Source: Jannaschia sp. Os4
Lineage (GTDB): Bacteria > Pseudomonadota > Alphaproteobacteria > Rhodobacterales > Rhodobacteraceae
Direction: 5' to 3'
Assembly (NCBI RefSeq): GCF_016820245.1
Contig: NZ_JAFCAR010000005.1
Coordinates: 62,001 to 126,000 of the forward strand
Length of the DNA: 64,000 nucleotides
Under the pieces are notes generated by a model. It made no database searches, was not told the origin of the DNA, and was given only the letters and a program-made list of their open reading frames with translations. The first letter of the stretch is position 1; each line of letters opens with the position of its first letter. Positions 56,543 to 64,000 of this stretch are shown one piece after another. The position numbers and the translations under genes are program-made.

Positions 56543-57867
56543 GCCGCCTGTTCCAGGCCCAACGCACCATGCGCCGCAAGCGGCAGGCCGCGCTGCAGCG
56601 CGGCGTCGTCGCCGTGCTCGACGTCGGCACCTACAAGACCTCCTGCCTCGTGCTGCGCTTCGAGGAGAACGCGCCGCAGGGCGAGGGCGTGGGCCAGATG
56701 GCGGGGCAGTCGAACTTCCGGGTCATCGCCCATGCCACGACCCGTTCGCGCGGGGTGCGCGCGGGCGAGGTGGACGCGATGCCCGAGGTGGAGCGCGCCA
56801 TCCGCAGCGCCGTGCAGGCCGCGCAGCGCGGTGCGGGCGTCCGGGTGGACCATGTCGTCGCGTGCTTCTCGGGCGGGCGCCCGGTTTCCTACGCGACGCA
56901 GGGCGAGATGCCCCTGATCGGCGAGGCCTGCACCGTCGCGGACGTCTCTGACGTGCTGTCGCGTGTCGATACCCCCGACCTCGGGCCGGGCCGCGAGGTG
57001 CTGCACGCCCAGCCCGTGAACTTCGGCCTCGACCACCGCACGAACATGCGCGACCCGCGGGGCCAGTCCGGCGAGCGGCTGCGCGCGGACGTCCACATGC
57101 TGACTGTTGACGACCACGCGATCGCGAACCTCCTCGCCTGCATCCACCGCTGCGACCTCGAATGCGCGGGCCTCGTCTCGGCGCCCTACGCGGCGGCGAC
57201 GGCGGCGCTGGTCGAGGACGAGAAGGAACTAGGCGCGGCCTGCATCGACATGGGCGCGGGCACGACGGGCCTGTCGATCTGGATGCGCCGCCACATGGTC
57301 TGGGCCGACACGGTGCCGATCGGGGGCGACCACGCCACCACCGACGTCAGCCAGCTGCTGCGCGTGCCGTGGGCCACCGCGGAGGGGATCAAGACGCGGT
57401 TCGGCGGGGTCCACGCCACGGGCGCCGACGACCGCGAGATGATCCCGCTGCAGGCCGAGACCGGCGATTGGCACCACGACCGGCGAGAGGTCAGCCGCTC
57501 GGACCTCATCGGCATCCTGCGCCCGCGCCTCGAGGAGATCCTCGAGGAGGCCGCCGCGCGGCTGGAGGCGGCGGGCTTCGCCTCGCTGCCCTCGCAGCGC
57601 ATCGTGCTCACCGGCGGCGCCAGCCAGATGCCCGGCCTCGACGGCCTCGCGGCGCGGGTGCTCGGCCCGTCGGTCCGCCTCGGGCGGCCCCTGCGGGTGC
57701 CCGGCCTGCCCGAGCGGGCGGCGGGGCCGGAGGGCGCGGCCTGCGTGGGCCTGTGCGTCCAGGCGGCCGAGCCGCAGGACGAGTTCTGGGACTTCGACGC
57801 CGCGCCCGCGCGCGCGGGCGGGCAGGGGCTGCGCCGCGTCGCGCGCTGGTTCCGCGACAACTGGTGA
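56539..57867 (+). CDS. ftsA: cell division protein FtsA
   Basis: A 442-residue actin-like membrane tether of the Z ring. Phosphate-binding loops VAVLDVGTYKTSCLV and AACIDMGAGTTGLSIW, the adenosine motif VLTGGASQMPGL, and a C-terminal amphipathic helix (RRVARWFRDNW) that serves as membrane anchor are visible. The 1C domain lies around residues 90-180. The ATG overlaps the ftsQ stop. A 190-bp gap with a striking inverted repeat separates it from ftsZ. Confidence 0.95.
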   Translation: MSRLFQAQRTMRRKRQAALQRGVVAVLDVGTYKTSCLVLRFEENAPQGEGVGQMAGQSNFRVIAHATTRSRGVRAGEVDAMPEVERAIRSAVQAAQRGAGVRVDHVVACFSGGRPVSYATQGEMPLIGEACTVADVSDVLSRVDTPDLGPGREVLHAQPVNFGLDHRTNMRDPRGQSGERLRADVHMLTVDDHAIANLLACIHRCDLECAGLVSAPYAAATAALVEDEKELGAACIDMGAGTTGLSIWMRRHMVWADTVPIGGDHATTDVSQLLRVPWATAEGIKTRFGGVHATGADDREMIPLQAETGDWHHDRREVSRSDLIGILRPRLEEILEEAAARLEAAGFASLPSQRIVLTGGASQMPGLDGLAARVLGPSVRLGRPLRVPGLPERAAGPEGAACVGLCVQAAEPQDEFWDFDAAPARAGGQGLRRVARWFRDNW

Positions 57868-57925
57868 GCGGGGCGAGGATCATGGCGGAAATGTGGCACG
57901 CACGACTCACCCGAAGGCGAGCGGG

Positions 57926-57956
57926 CCCCTGATTCCGCCGATGCGCGAATCAGGGG
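57926..57956. promoter_or_regulatory. perfect inverted repeat in the ftsA-ftsZ gap
   Basis: CCCCTGATTC (57926-57935) and GAATCAGGGG (57947-57956) form perfect 10-bp arms around an 11-base centre, 102 bp before the ftsZ ATG. No T run follows, so a simple terminator is less likely than an operator or RNA structure controlling ftsZ. The function is unproven. Confidence 0.55.
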
Positions 57957-58057
57957 AGTGACGTGGCGGCGCGGGCCGGGCTAGGCTCCCGCCCAATCAA
58001 TAACAGGGCGACGCGGGCCAACCCGCGCGCCGGGCGGAACTTACAGGTGGACATCAG

Positions 58058-59626
58058 ATGACCTTGACCCTCTCCATGCCGGGGTCCGCGCACGAAGCGG
58101 ACCTCAAGCCCCGGATCACCGTTTTCGGCGTCGGCGGCGCCGGCGGCAACGCCGTCAACAACATGATCCAGCAGGACCTCGAAGGGGTCGAGTTCGTCGT
58201 CGCGAACACCGACGCCCAAGCCCTCGTGCAGAGCCAGGCGCAGCACCGCGTGCAGCTCGGCGTGCGGGTGACCGAGGGCCTCGGCGCGGGCGCCAAGCCC
58301 GCGGTGGGCGCGTCGGCCGCCGAGGAGACCATCGAGGAGATCGTGGACCGCCTCGCGGGCGCCCACATGTGCTTCATCACCGCCGGGATGGGCGGCGGCA
58401 CCGGGACCGGCGCCGCGCCGATCATCGCCCAGGCCGCGCGCGAGCTCGGCATCCTGACCGTCGGCGTGGTGACCAAGCCGTTCCAGTTCGAGGGGACCAA
58501 GCGGATGCGCCAGGCCGAGGAGGGCCTCGAGGCGCTGCAGAAGGTGGTCGACACCCTCATCATCATCCCGAACCAGAACCTGTTCCGCCTCGCCTCCGCG
58601 CAGACGACCTTCACCGAGGCGTTCCAGATGGCGGACGACGTCCTCTACCAAGGCGTAAAGGGCGTGACCGACCTGATGGTCCGTCCGGGCATGATCAACC
58701 TCGACTTCGCCGACGTCCGCTCGGTGATGGACGAGATGGGCAAGGCCATGATGGGCACCGGCGAGGCGAACGGCGACGACCGCGCCAAGATCGCCGCCGA
58801 GAGCGCCATCGCGAACCCGCTGCTCGACGAGATCAGCCTCAAGGGCGCCAAGGGCGTGCTGATCAACATCACCGGCGGCTACGACATGACGCTGTTCGAG
58901 ATGGACGAGGCCGCGAACTCCATCCGCGAGCAGGTGGACCCGGACGCCAACATCATCGTGGGCAGCACGCTGGACCCGACCATGGAGGGCACGGTCCGCG
59001 TCTCGGTCGTCGCCACGGGCATCGACGCGCAGGCCTCCGAGGAGGCGCCCGCGCCGCGCCGCCGCCTGTCCGACCCGTTCGAGGCCGCCGCGCCCGCGCC
59101 CGCGCCGGCGCCCGCCGTCGAGGAGGCCCCGCGCTTCGAGCGCCCCGCCGCCGCCGTCGCGCCGGAGCCGGCCCCCGAGCCGGTCGCCTACGCGCCCGCG
59201 CCCGCGCCCGCGCCGGCCCCGGCCGTCGCCGCCGAGGCCGAGAGCTTCTTCGACGCGCGCGCCGCGCAGGAGGCGGAGGCCCCCGAGGCCGCGCCGATGG
59301 CGACGGCGCACGAGGCCCCGGGCGACGACTTCTTCTCCCGCCGTCCCGCCGCGCCGGAGCCGGAGGCGATCGACCGCCTGAAGCGCGCCGTGCTCAACGG
59401 CGAGCGCCGGGCCGAGGCGGCGCCCGCCGCCGCGCCGACGGCGCCCGAGGCCGGGGGCCGGTTCGGCCTCGGCGGGCTGCTGGGCCGGATGTCCGGCACG
59501 CCCGAGGGTGCCGCGATGCGCGCCCCCGCGCCCCAGCCGACCCCGGTGGCGCATCCCGCCGCCGAGGCCGCCCCGGAGGAGGAGCGGATCGAGATCCCCG
59601 CCTTCCTCCGCCGCCAGGCGAACTGA
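58058..59626 (+). CDS. ftsZ: cell division protein FtsZ
   Basis: A 522-residue tubulin-like GTPase that forms the Z ring. The nucleotide-binding [14 protein letters not shown], tubulin signature GGGTGTG (112-118), NQNLFRLA and the T7 loop [11 protein letters not shown] are conserved. The globular core ends near residue 325; a long Ala/Pro/Glu linker (about 190 residues) leads to the C-terminal peptide [10 protein letters not shown], which binds FtsA and other partners. The long linker is typical of alphaproteobacteria. AGGTGG precedes the ATG at 58058. A strong terminator follows. Confidence 0.97.
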   Translation: MTLTLSMPGSAHEADLKPRITVFGVGGAGGNAVNNMIQQDLEGVEFVVANTDAQALVQSQAQHRVQLGVRVTEGLGAGAKPAVGASAAEETIEEIVDRLAGAHMCFITAGMGGGTGTGAAPIIAQAARELGILTVGVVTKPFQFEGTKRMRQAEEGLEALQKVVDTLIIIPNQNLFRLASAQTTFTEAFQMADDVLYQGVKGVTDLMVRPGMINLDFADVRSVMDEMGKAMMGTGEANGDDRAKIAAESAIANPLLDEISLKGAKGVLINITGGYDMTLFEMDEAANSIREQVDPDANIIVGSTLDPTMEGTVRVSVVATGIDAQASEEAPAPRRRLSDPFEAAAPAPAPAPAVEEAPRFERPAAAVAPEPAPEPVAYAPAPAPAPAPAVAAEAESFFDARAAQEAEAPEAAPMATAHEAPGDDFFSRRPAAPEPEAIDRLKRAVLNGERRAEAAPAAAPTAPEAGGRFGLGGLLGRMSGTPEGAAMRAPAPQPTPVAHPAAEAAPEEERIEIPAFLRRQAN

Positions 59627-59687
59627 CGCAACCCGCGGGCCGGACCGGCCCGCGCCTCCACCGCCCTCCCGCCATCGAGGGCCGTGC

Positions 59688-59717
59688 GGCGGCGTCCGGT
59701 GCCCACCGGACGCCGCC
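59688..59717 (+). terminator. strong hairpin terminator after ftsZ
   Basis: A perfect 13-bp stem, GGCGGCGTCCGGT (59688-59700) and ACCGGACGCCGCC (59705-59717), with a GCCC loop, 61 bp after the ftsZ stop and followed shortly by GTTT. It marks the end of the mur-fts transcription unit. Confidence 0.75.
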
Positions 59718-59991
59718 GCCGCGTTTCATGACCCCGCGTCACGCCCCGGGACCCTGTCACGTCCTCGTCGCGCGCCGCCGGAACCCGCGCCCGCGGCAGG
59801 GATGAAATCCGAACGGAATCAGCTGGATGCGGGGGCTCCGACGGGGTCGGCGGACGGGCGCCCATCGCCGTCATGGTCCCGTTACATCCTGCAACCGTGG
59901 TTGATTTGTGGGGCGCGCGGGCTGTGCCTAACTCACCGTCGAACCAATGGAGCACGGCCACGGGGCCGGATGCCTGACGGGGGTGGACGAC
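59718..59991 (+). other. non-coding gap upstream of lpxC
   Basis: No gene is seen between the ftsZ terminator and lpxC. The part from about 59877 to 59935 is the least GC-rich and probably holds the lpxC promoter: TTGTGG (59906-59911), 16 bp, CTAACT (59928-59933), 59 bp before the start. A small CAACC-GT-GGTTG palindrome lies at 59892-59903, just upstream of that box. All assignments are tentative. Confidence 0.4.
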
Positions 59992-60903
59992 ATGCAGACG
60001 ACGCTGAAGCGCACCATCGCGTTCTCCGGGATCGGCCTCCACTCGGGCCGCCCCGTTCGCCTGTCGCTGCGTCCCGCCCCCGCCGGCCACGGCATCGTGT
60101 TCCGCCGCACCGACCTCGGCGGCGCCGCGATCCCCGCCGCGTTCGACCGGGTCGAGCCGTCGCCGCTCTGCACCCTGCTCGTGAACGACGACGGGGTCTC
60201 GGTCTCCACGGTCGAGCATGTAATGGCCGCGCTCGCGGGCTGCGGCGTCCTCAACGCCATCGTCGAGGTGGACGGCCCCGAGGTCCCGATCCTCGACGGC
60301 TCGGCGGCGCCCTTCGTGTCGGCGATCCTCAAGGTGGGCGTGGCCCGGATGCGGGCGCCCGTGCAGGTGATCGAGGTCCTCCGCCCGGTCGAGGTGCGGC
60401 GCGGCACCGCCAGCGCGGCGCTCGCCCCGGCCGACGAGTTCGAGGTCGACTTCAGCATCGACTTCGCCGACGCGGCCATCGGGCGCCAGTCCAAGGCGCT
60501 GCGCCTGTCGAACGGCACCTTCGTGCGCGAGCTCTGCGACTCGCGGACCTTCTGCCGCCAAGCGGACGTCGAGGCGATGCAGGCGGCGGGCAAGGCGCTC
60601 GGCGGGACCTACGACAACGCGGTCGTGGTGGACGGGGCGAAGGTCCTGTCGCCCGGCGGCCTGCGCCATGCCGACGAGGCGGTGCGCCACAAGATGCTCG
60701 ACGCGGTGGGCGACCTCGCCCTGGCCGGGATGCCGATCTTCGGCCGGTACACCGGCGTGCGCGCGGGCCACGCGATGACCAACGCCGTGCTGCGCGAGCT
60801 GCTGTCGGATCCGGCCAACTACCGCATCCGCACGCTCGCCCCCGAGGAGTGCGCCCGCCTCCCCGGCGCGGGGCTGGAGCGTGACGTGTTCGCCCACGTC
60901 TGA
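59992..60903 (+). CDS. lpxC: UDP-3-O-acyl-N-acetylglucosamine deacetylase
   Basis: A 303-residue zinc deacetylase, the committed step of lipid A synthesis. MQTTLKRTIAFSGIGLHSG is the canonical start; zinc ligands lie in TVEHVMAAL and in HKMLDAVGDLAL (H-x3-D); the catalytic histidine is in RAGHAMTNAV. ATG 59992 is preferred over the in-frame ATG at 59947 because the family N-terminus begins there and GGGGGTGGA precedes it. The usual position after ftsZ is kept. Confidence 0.96.
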   Translation: MQTTLKRTIAFSGIGLHSGRPVRLSLRPAPAGHGIVFRRTDLGGAAIPAAFDRVEPSPLCTLLVNDDGVSVSTVEHVMAALAGCGVLNAIVEVDGPEVPILDGSAAPFVSAILKVGVARMRAPVQVIEVLRPVEVRRGTASAALAPADEFEVDFSIDFADAAIGRQSKALRLSNGTFVRELCDSRTFCRQADVEAMQAAGKALGGTYDNAVVVDGAKVLSPGGLRHADEAVRHKMLDAVGDLALAGMPIFGRYTGVRAGHAMTNAVLRELLSDPANYRIRTLAPEECARLPGAGLERDVFAHV

Positions 60904-61006
60904 CGCCGCGTGCCGCGCGGGTCTGGCGCGGCGGGCGCGGGGCCGCTAACGAGAGGGCGTCCGACCGGGGAACCCGGCGGGCGGGTCCGGACGGACGGGG
61001 GACACG

Positions 61007-61825
61007 ATGACGGGCAAGGGTCTGGGAACGGTGGCTTTGGTCGCGACGCTCGCCGCGTGCGGCGGCTCGTCCGAGGTCGCGCTCGAGGACGCCGCGCCCG
61101 AGACGATCTACCAGCAGGCCGAGCGCGAGATCGCGGCCGGCGATCCCGACGACGCCGCCGTGCTCTTCGCCGAGGTCGAGCGGCTCTACCCCTACAGCGA
61201 ATGGGCGAAGCGCGCGCTCATCATGCAGGCCTTCGCCTATCACGAGGACCGCGACTACGAGGCGGCGCGCGACGCGGCGCAGCGGTTCATCGACTTCTAC
61301 CCCGCGGACGAGGAGGCGGCCTACGCGCAATACCTCCTCGCGCTGTCCTACTACGACCAGATCGATCAGGTGGGCCGGGATCAAGGCCTCACCTTCCAAG
61401 CCCTGCAGGCGCTCCGCACCGTCGTCGAGCGCTACCCGGAATCGCCCTACGCCCGCTCCTCGATGCTGAAGTTCGACCTCGCCTTCGACCACCTCGCGGC
61501 GAAGGAGATGGAGATCGGGCGCTACTACCTGAAGCGCGGGCACTACGCCTCATCGATCAACCGCTTCCGCGCGGTGGTCGAGGACTACCAGACCACCACG
61601 CACACGCCCGAGGCGCTGATGCGGCTGGTCGAGGCGTACCTGTCGCTGGGCCTCACGAACGAGGCGCAGACCGCGGGCGCGATCCTCGGCCACAACTTCC
61701 AGTCCTCGCCCTTCTACGACGACGCCTACCGGACGCTCACGGGCCGGGGCCTGACGCTGGAGGCGCAGGGGTCGTCGTGGCTGCGCTCGATCTACGACCG
61801 CACGATCCGGGGCCGCTGGCTGTAG
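61007..61825 (+). CDS. bamD: outer membrane protein assembly factor BamD
   Basis: A 272-residue lipoprotein with lipobox LAAC (Cys18) and a set of TPR-like helical repeats (AEREIAAGDPDDAAVLFAEV, ALIMQAFAYHEDRDYEAAR, YYLKRGHYASSINRFRAV). BamD is an essential part of the BAM complex, which inserts beta-barrel proteins in the outer membrane. RYPESPYARSSMLKFDLAFDHLAAKEMEIGRYY-type segments are conserved in BamD. The ATG at 61007 gives the lipoprotein signal. Confidence 0.93.
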   Translation: MTGKGLGTVALVATLAACGGSSEVALEDAAPETIYQQAEREIAAGDPDDAAVLFAEVERLYPYSEWAKRALIMQAFAYHEDRDYEAARDAAQRFIDFYPADEEAAYAQYLLALSYYDQIDQVGRDQGLTFQALQALRTVVERYPESPYARSSMLKFDLAFDHLAAKEMEIGRYYLKRGHYASSINRFRAVVEDYQTTTHTPEALMRLVEAYLSLGLTNEAQTAGAILGHNFQSSPFYDDAYRTLTGRGLTLEAQGSSWLRSIYDRTIRGRWL

Positions 61826-61847
61826 ATGGGCTGAAACCCCATCCTAC
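61822..61847 (+). repeat. imperfect intergenic palindrome overlapping the bamD stop
   Basis: GTAG-ATGGG, a 7-base loop, then CCCAT-C-CTAC: two 4-5 bp arms with one bulged C, starting in the bamD stop codon. It resembles the GTAGG-TGGG...CCCA-CCTAC palindromes scattered in many proteobacterial genomes. It may shape the 3' end of bamD or slow read-through to recN. Confidence 0.45.
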
Positions 61848-61885
61848 GGGTGGCGGTGGGCCGGTCCCGACGCTATTTCCCGGCG

Positions 61886-63541
61886 ATGCTCCGCACCCTC
61901 GACATCCGTGACATGCTCATCATCGACCGCCTCGGGCTGGAGCTCGGGCCGGGGCTGAACGTGCTGACCGGCGAGACCGGGGCGGGCAAGTCGATCCTGC
62001 TGGATTCGCTGGGCTTCGTGCTGGGCTGGCGGGGCCGCGCGGCGCTCGTGCGGTCGGGTGCCGACCGGGGCGAGGTGTCGGCCGAGTTCGACCTGCCGCC
62101 CGGCCACCCGGCCCGCACGGTGCTCGACGAGGCGGGGATCGCGGTCGAGGACGACGCGGTCCTGCTGCGCCGGGTCAACACCGCCGACGGGCGCAAGACC
62201 GCGTGGATCAACGGCAGCCGCGCCTCCGGCGAGGTGCTGCGCCAGCTCGGGGACGCCCTGCTCGAACTGCACGGCCAGCACGACGATAAGGGCCTGATGG
62301 ACATCCGCGGCCACCGCGCGCTGCTCGACGCCTTCGCCGGCGCGGGCCCCGCGCGCGAGGCGGTGGGGGCGGCGTGGCGGGATTTGTCGAAGGCCGCCAA
62401 AGCGTTGCGGGCGGCGCGGGCGCAGGTCGAGGCGACCAAGGCCGAGGAGGATTTCCTCCGCCACGCCGTGGCCGAGTTCGACGACCTCGGCCCCGAGGCG
62501 GGCGAGGACGAGGCCTTGGACGCCCGCCGCCGCCTCATGCAGGGGGCCGAGCGCATCCGCGAGGACGTCGCCAAGGCCCTGCAGGCGATCGGGCCGAACG
62601 GGGCGGAGGCGCAGATGCTCGACGCGACCCGATGGCTGGAGGACGCGGGCGAGGCAGCGGACCAGCTCGCGGGCGCCATCGACGCGCTCGGGCGCGCGAT
62701 GACCGAGCTGGGCGAGGCGCAGGCGGGGGTGGAGGCGGTGCTCGACGCGCTGTCCTTCGACCCGCACGAGCTGGAGGCGGTGGAGGAGCGGCTCTTCGCG
62801 ATCCGGGCCTTGGCGCGCAAGCACGGCGTGGCGCCGGACGAATTGGGCGCGTTCGGGGACGACCTGCGCGCGCGGCTGGACCTGCTGGACGCGTCGGGGC
62901 CGGGGATGCGCGCGCTGGTCGAGGCGGAGGCCGAGGCGCGCAAGGCCTACGACGCGGCGGCGGCCTCGCTGACGACGCTCCGGACCGATGCCGCCGGGCG
63001 GCTGGACGCGGCGATGGCGGCGGAACTGGCACCGCTCAAGATGGAGCGGGCGGTCTTCGTCACCCGCGTGACCGAGGGGTCCGAAGGACCGGAGGGGCGC
63101 GACGACGTGGCCTTCGAGGTGGCGACCAACCCCGGCGCGCCGCCCGGGCCGCTGAACAAGATCGCGTCGGGGGGCGAGCTGTCGCGCTTCCTCTTGGCGC
63201 TGAAGGTCTGCCTGACGGGCGGGGACCGGTCGATGACCCTCATCTTCGACGAGATCGACCGCGGCGTGGGCGGCGCCACCGCCGACGCGGTGGGGCGGCG
63301 GCTCAAGGCGCTGGCCGAGGGGGGGCAGGTGCTGGTCGTCACCCACTCGCCGCAGGTGGCCGCGCTGGGGGCGCATCACTGGCGGGTCGAGAAGCGGGTC
63401 GAGGGCGAGGTCACGACCTCGACGGTGGTGCCGCTGGGCGAGGGCGAGCGGGTGGACGAGATCGCCCGGATGCTGGCCGGGGACACGGTGACGGAGGCCG
63501 CACGGGGCGCGGCGAAGGCGCTCTTGGACGCGGCGGCGTAG
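61886..63541 (+). CDS. recN: DNA repair protein RecN
   Basis: A 551-residue SMC-like ATPase of double-strand break repair. Walker A is GETGAGKS (29-36), ELHGQHDDKGLMD follows in the N-terminal lobe, a central coiled-coil (about 155-370) comes next, then the C-terminal ABC signature SGGELSRFLLAL, Walker B LIFDEIDRGVGG and the H-loop VVTHSPQVAA. ATG 61886 (MLRTLDIRDM) is the family start; an in-frame upstream start at 61850 lacks support. A repeat element identical in design to the one after glcD follows the stop. Confidence 0.95.
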   Translation: MLRTLDIRDMLIIDRLGLELGPGLNVLTGETGAGKSILLDSLGFVLGWRGRAALVRSGADRGEVSAEFDLPPGHPARTVLDEAGIAVEDDAVLLRRVNTADGRKTAWINGSRASGEVLRQLGDALLELHGQHDDKGLMDIRGHRALLDAFAGAGPAREAVGAAWRDLSKAAKALRAARAQVEATKAEEDFLRHAVAEFDDLGPEAGEDEALDARRRLMQGAERIREDVAKALQAIGPNGAEAQMLDATRWLEDAGEAADQLAGAIDALGRAMTELGEAQAGVEAVLDALSFDPHELEAVEERLFAIRALARKHGVAPDELGAFGDDLRARLDLLDASGPGMRALVEAEAEARKAYDAAAASLTTLRTDAAGRLDAAMAAELAPLKMERAVFVTRVTEGSEGPEGRDDVAFEVATNPGAPPGPLNKIASGGELSRFLLALKVCLTGGDRSMTLIFDEIDRGVGGATADAVGRRLKALAEGGQVLVVTHSPQVAALGAHHWRVEKRVEGEVTTSTVVPLGEGERVDEIARMLAGDTVTEAARGAAKALLDAAA

Positions 63542-63554
63542 GCGCAGAGCGCGC

Positions 63555-63638
63555 GGGAAATCTTCCCTCTTTCGCCCCGCACGGTGGGGGGCGCCCCCCG
63601 TGCATATGGCGTGCATACACCGTGCATACATCGTTCAT
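63555..63638 (+). repeat. modular repeat element 2: small palindrome, G/C palindrome and GTGCAT tandem array
   Basis: The same order as the element at 16835-16943. GGGAA-ATC-TTCCC (63555-63567) comes first, then GGGGGGCGCCCCCC (63586-63599), then four cores at 63600 (GTGCAT), 63611 (GTGCAT), 63622 (GTGCAT) and 63633 (GTTCAT), exactly 11 bp apart. Both copies share the junction CGGTGGGGGG-CGCCCCC-n-GTGCAT and begin 14-31 bp after a stop codon in the same orientation, here that of recN. Confidence 0.8.
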
Positions 63639-63920
63639 ACCGACTGGCGCACGGTCCGGGTGGAAACCGTGCGTTCGTGGAGGATGGACGGGTTGGCGCT
63701 CGGTGATCTCGGCGGTTCCGCGTCGTCGGACGGGCAAAGCACCATGTGCGATACGACCGCGCAGCGCCAGGCTGCCGTGCCACGGGCCGGCGATGCGCTG
63801 GTATGGTCGTCGCGCGACCGCCACCATTGCGGGTCTCCCCCGTTCGGAGCCTTTCTCTCGGCTCGGATCGACGAGAGGGCACGGAGGCCCCCATCAGGTC
63901 GGGGGCGTCGAGGGAGGGCC
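63639..63920. other. non-coding gap after recN
   Basis: About 280 bp with no convincing gene. One plus-strand frame is open from an ATG at 63684 to the window edge, but its ribosome binding site abuts the ATG, its product is low-complexity Arg/Pro-rich, and it runs over the minus-strand gene end at 63921. A weak CTCTCG...CGAGAG stem lies near 63855-63880. Nothing else was recognised. Confidence 0.4.
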
Positions 63921-64000
63921 TCAGGCGTGCTCCTCCGCCGCGCGGGCCGCCAAGGCCCGGTTGAACGCCCGGAAGGCGTCCACGGCGAGCAGGACCGCGA
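63921..64000 (-). CDS. C-terminal end of an unidentified minus-strand gene (partial)
   Basis: The complement of the last 80 bases reads as an open frame ending in TGA (63923-63921), with residues LLAVDAFRAFNRALAARAA before the last four and the stop. Every third codon position is G or C, matching local coding style. The fragment is a plain amphipathic helix and no family can be named. The rest is outside the window. Confidence 0.4.
   Translation of the reverse strand, partial: AVLLAVDAFRAFNRALAARAAEEHA

Noticed and set aside
63684-64000. Plus-strand open frame from ATG 63684 running off the window
   Set aside because: The Shine-Dalgarno-like GGAGG touches the ATG, the product is low-complexity Arg/Pro/Ser-rich without motifs, and it overlaps a better minus-strand gene end.

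Overview
The window is a very GC-rich (about 70% or more by eye), densely coding chromosomal segment from an alphaproteobacterium of the Rhodobacteraceae (roseobacter) type. The evidence is gene content and order: gcrA near argD-argF, a TIGR02302 protein next to lysA, tlpA divergent from argH, mcl1 of the ethylmalonyl-CoA pathway, a DUF2484 gene between murC and murB, and the run ftsQ-ftsA-ftsZ-lpxC-bamD-recN. The genus cannot be fixed from sequence alone. No rRNA, tRNA, insertion sequence, prophage or CRISPR array was seen.

Layout. 1-12.1 kb: the tail of an M48-like peptidase gene, a secreted alpha/beta hydrolase, rimO, an AsmA protein, the phosphatidylethanolamine pair psd-pssA, the cell-cycle regulator gcrA, an orphan ABC-2 permease, two small-molecule exporters, argF-argD and a cytochrome P460. 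12.1-15.3 kb: a methyltransferase, a phosphatidylcholine synthase and three small envelope genes. 15.3-19.9 kb: glycolate oxidase glcDEF, with an operator-like palindrome on the glcD promoter, a tandem GTGCAT array between glcD and glcE, and a small membrane gene between glcE and glcF. 19.9-26.5 kb: a secreted trypsin-like protein, an NmrA/SnoaL pair divergent from an HxlR regulator, plsC, ftsX-ftsE and a zinc-ribbon membrane protein. 26.5-36.2 kb: TIGR02302 protein, lysA, a TauD/HAD pair, an unfamiliar two-gene membrane module (32060-34119), a lipoprotein, argH and tlpA. 36.3-43 kb: mcl1, a 5TM protein with a degenerate GGDEF domain, accA, an unknown protein and pepN. 43.1-63.5 kb: one long plus-strand division and cell-wall cluster (murE, murF, mraY, three extra genes, murD, ftsW, murG, murC, DUF2484, murB, ddl, ftsQ, ftsA, ftsZ), then lpxC, bamD and recN. 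A second GTGCAT array follows recN.

How the genes work together. The last third makes the peptidoglycan precursor (MurE, MurF, MraY, MurD, MurG, MurC, MurB, Ddl), flips or polymerises it at the septum (FtsW), and builds the divisome (FtsQ, FtsA, FtsZ, with FtsEX elsewhere in the window). LpxC and BamD serve outer-membrane synthesis. LysA and MurE share meso-diaminopimelate as product and substrate. PlsC, PssA, Psd and Pcs cover several steps of phospholipid synthesis, AccA feeds fatty acid synthesis, and Mcl1 and GlcDEF handle glyoxylate and glycolate.

Most noteworthy: a modular repeat (small palindrome, G/C palindrome, then GTGCAT cores every 11-12 bp) found 45-60 bp after two unrelated stop codons; the 32060-34119 module of a coiled-coil membrane protein translationally coupled to a membrane-anchored ClpP-fold protein; a glcD promoter whose -10 box lies inside a 7+7 inverted repeat; and three extra genes fused by start/stop overlaps into the mur operon.
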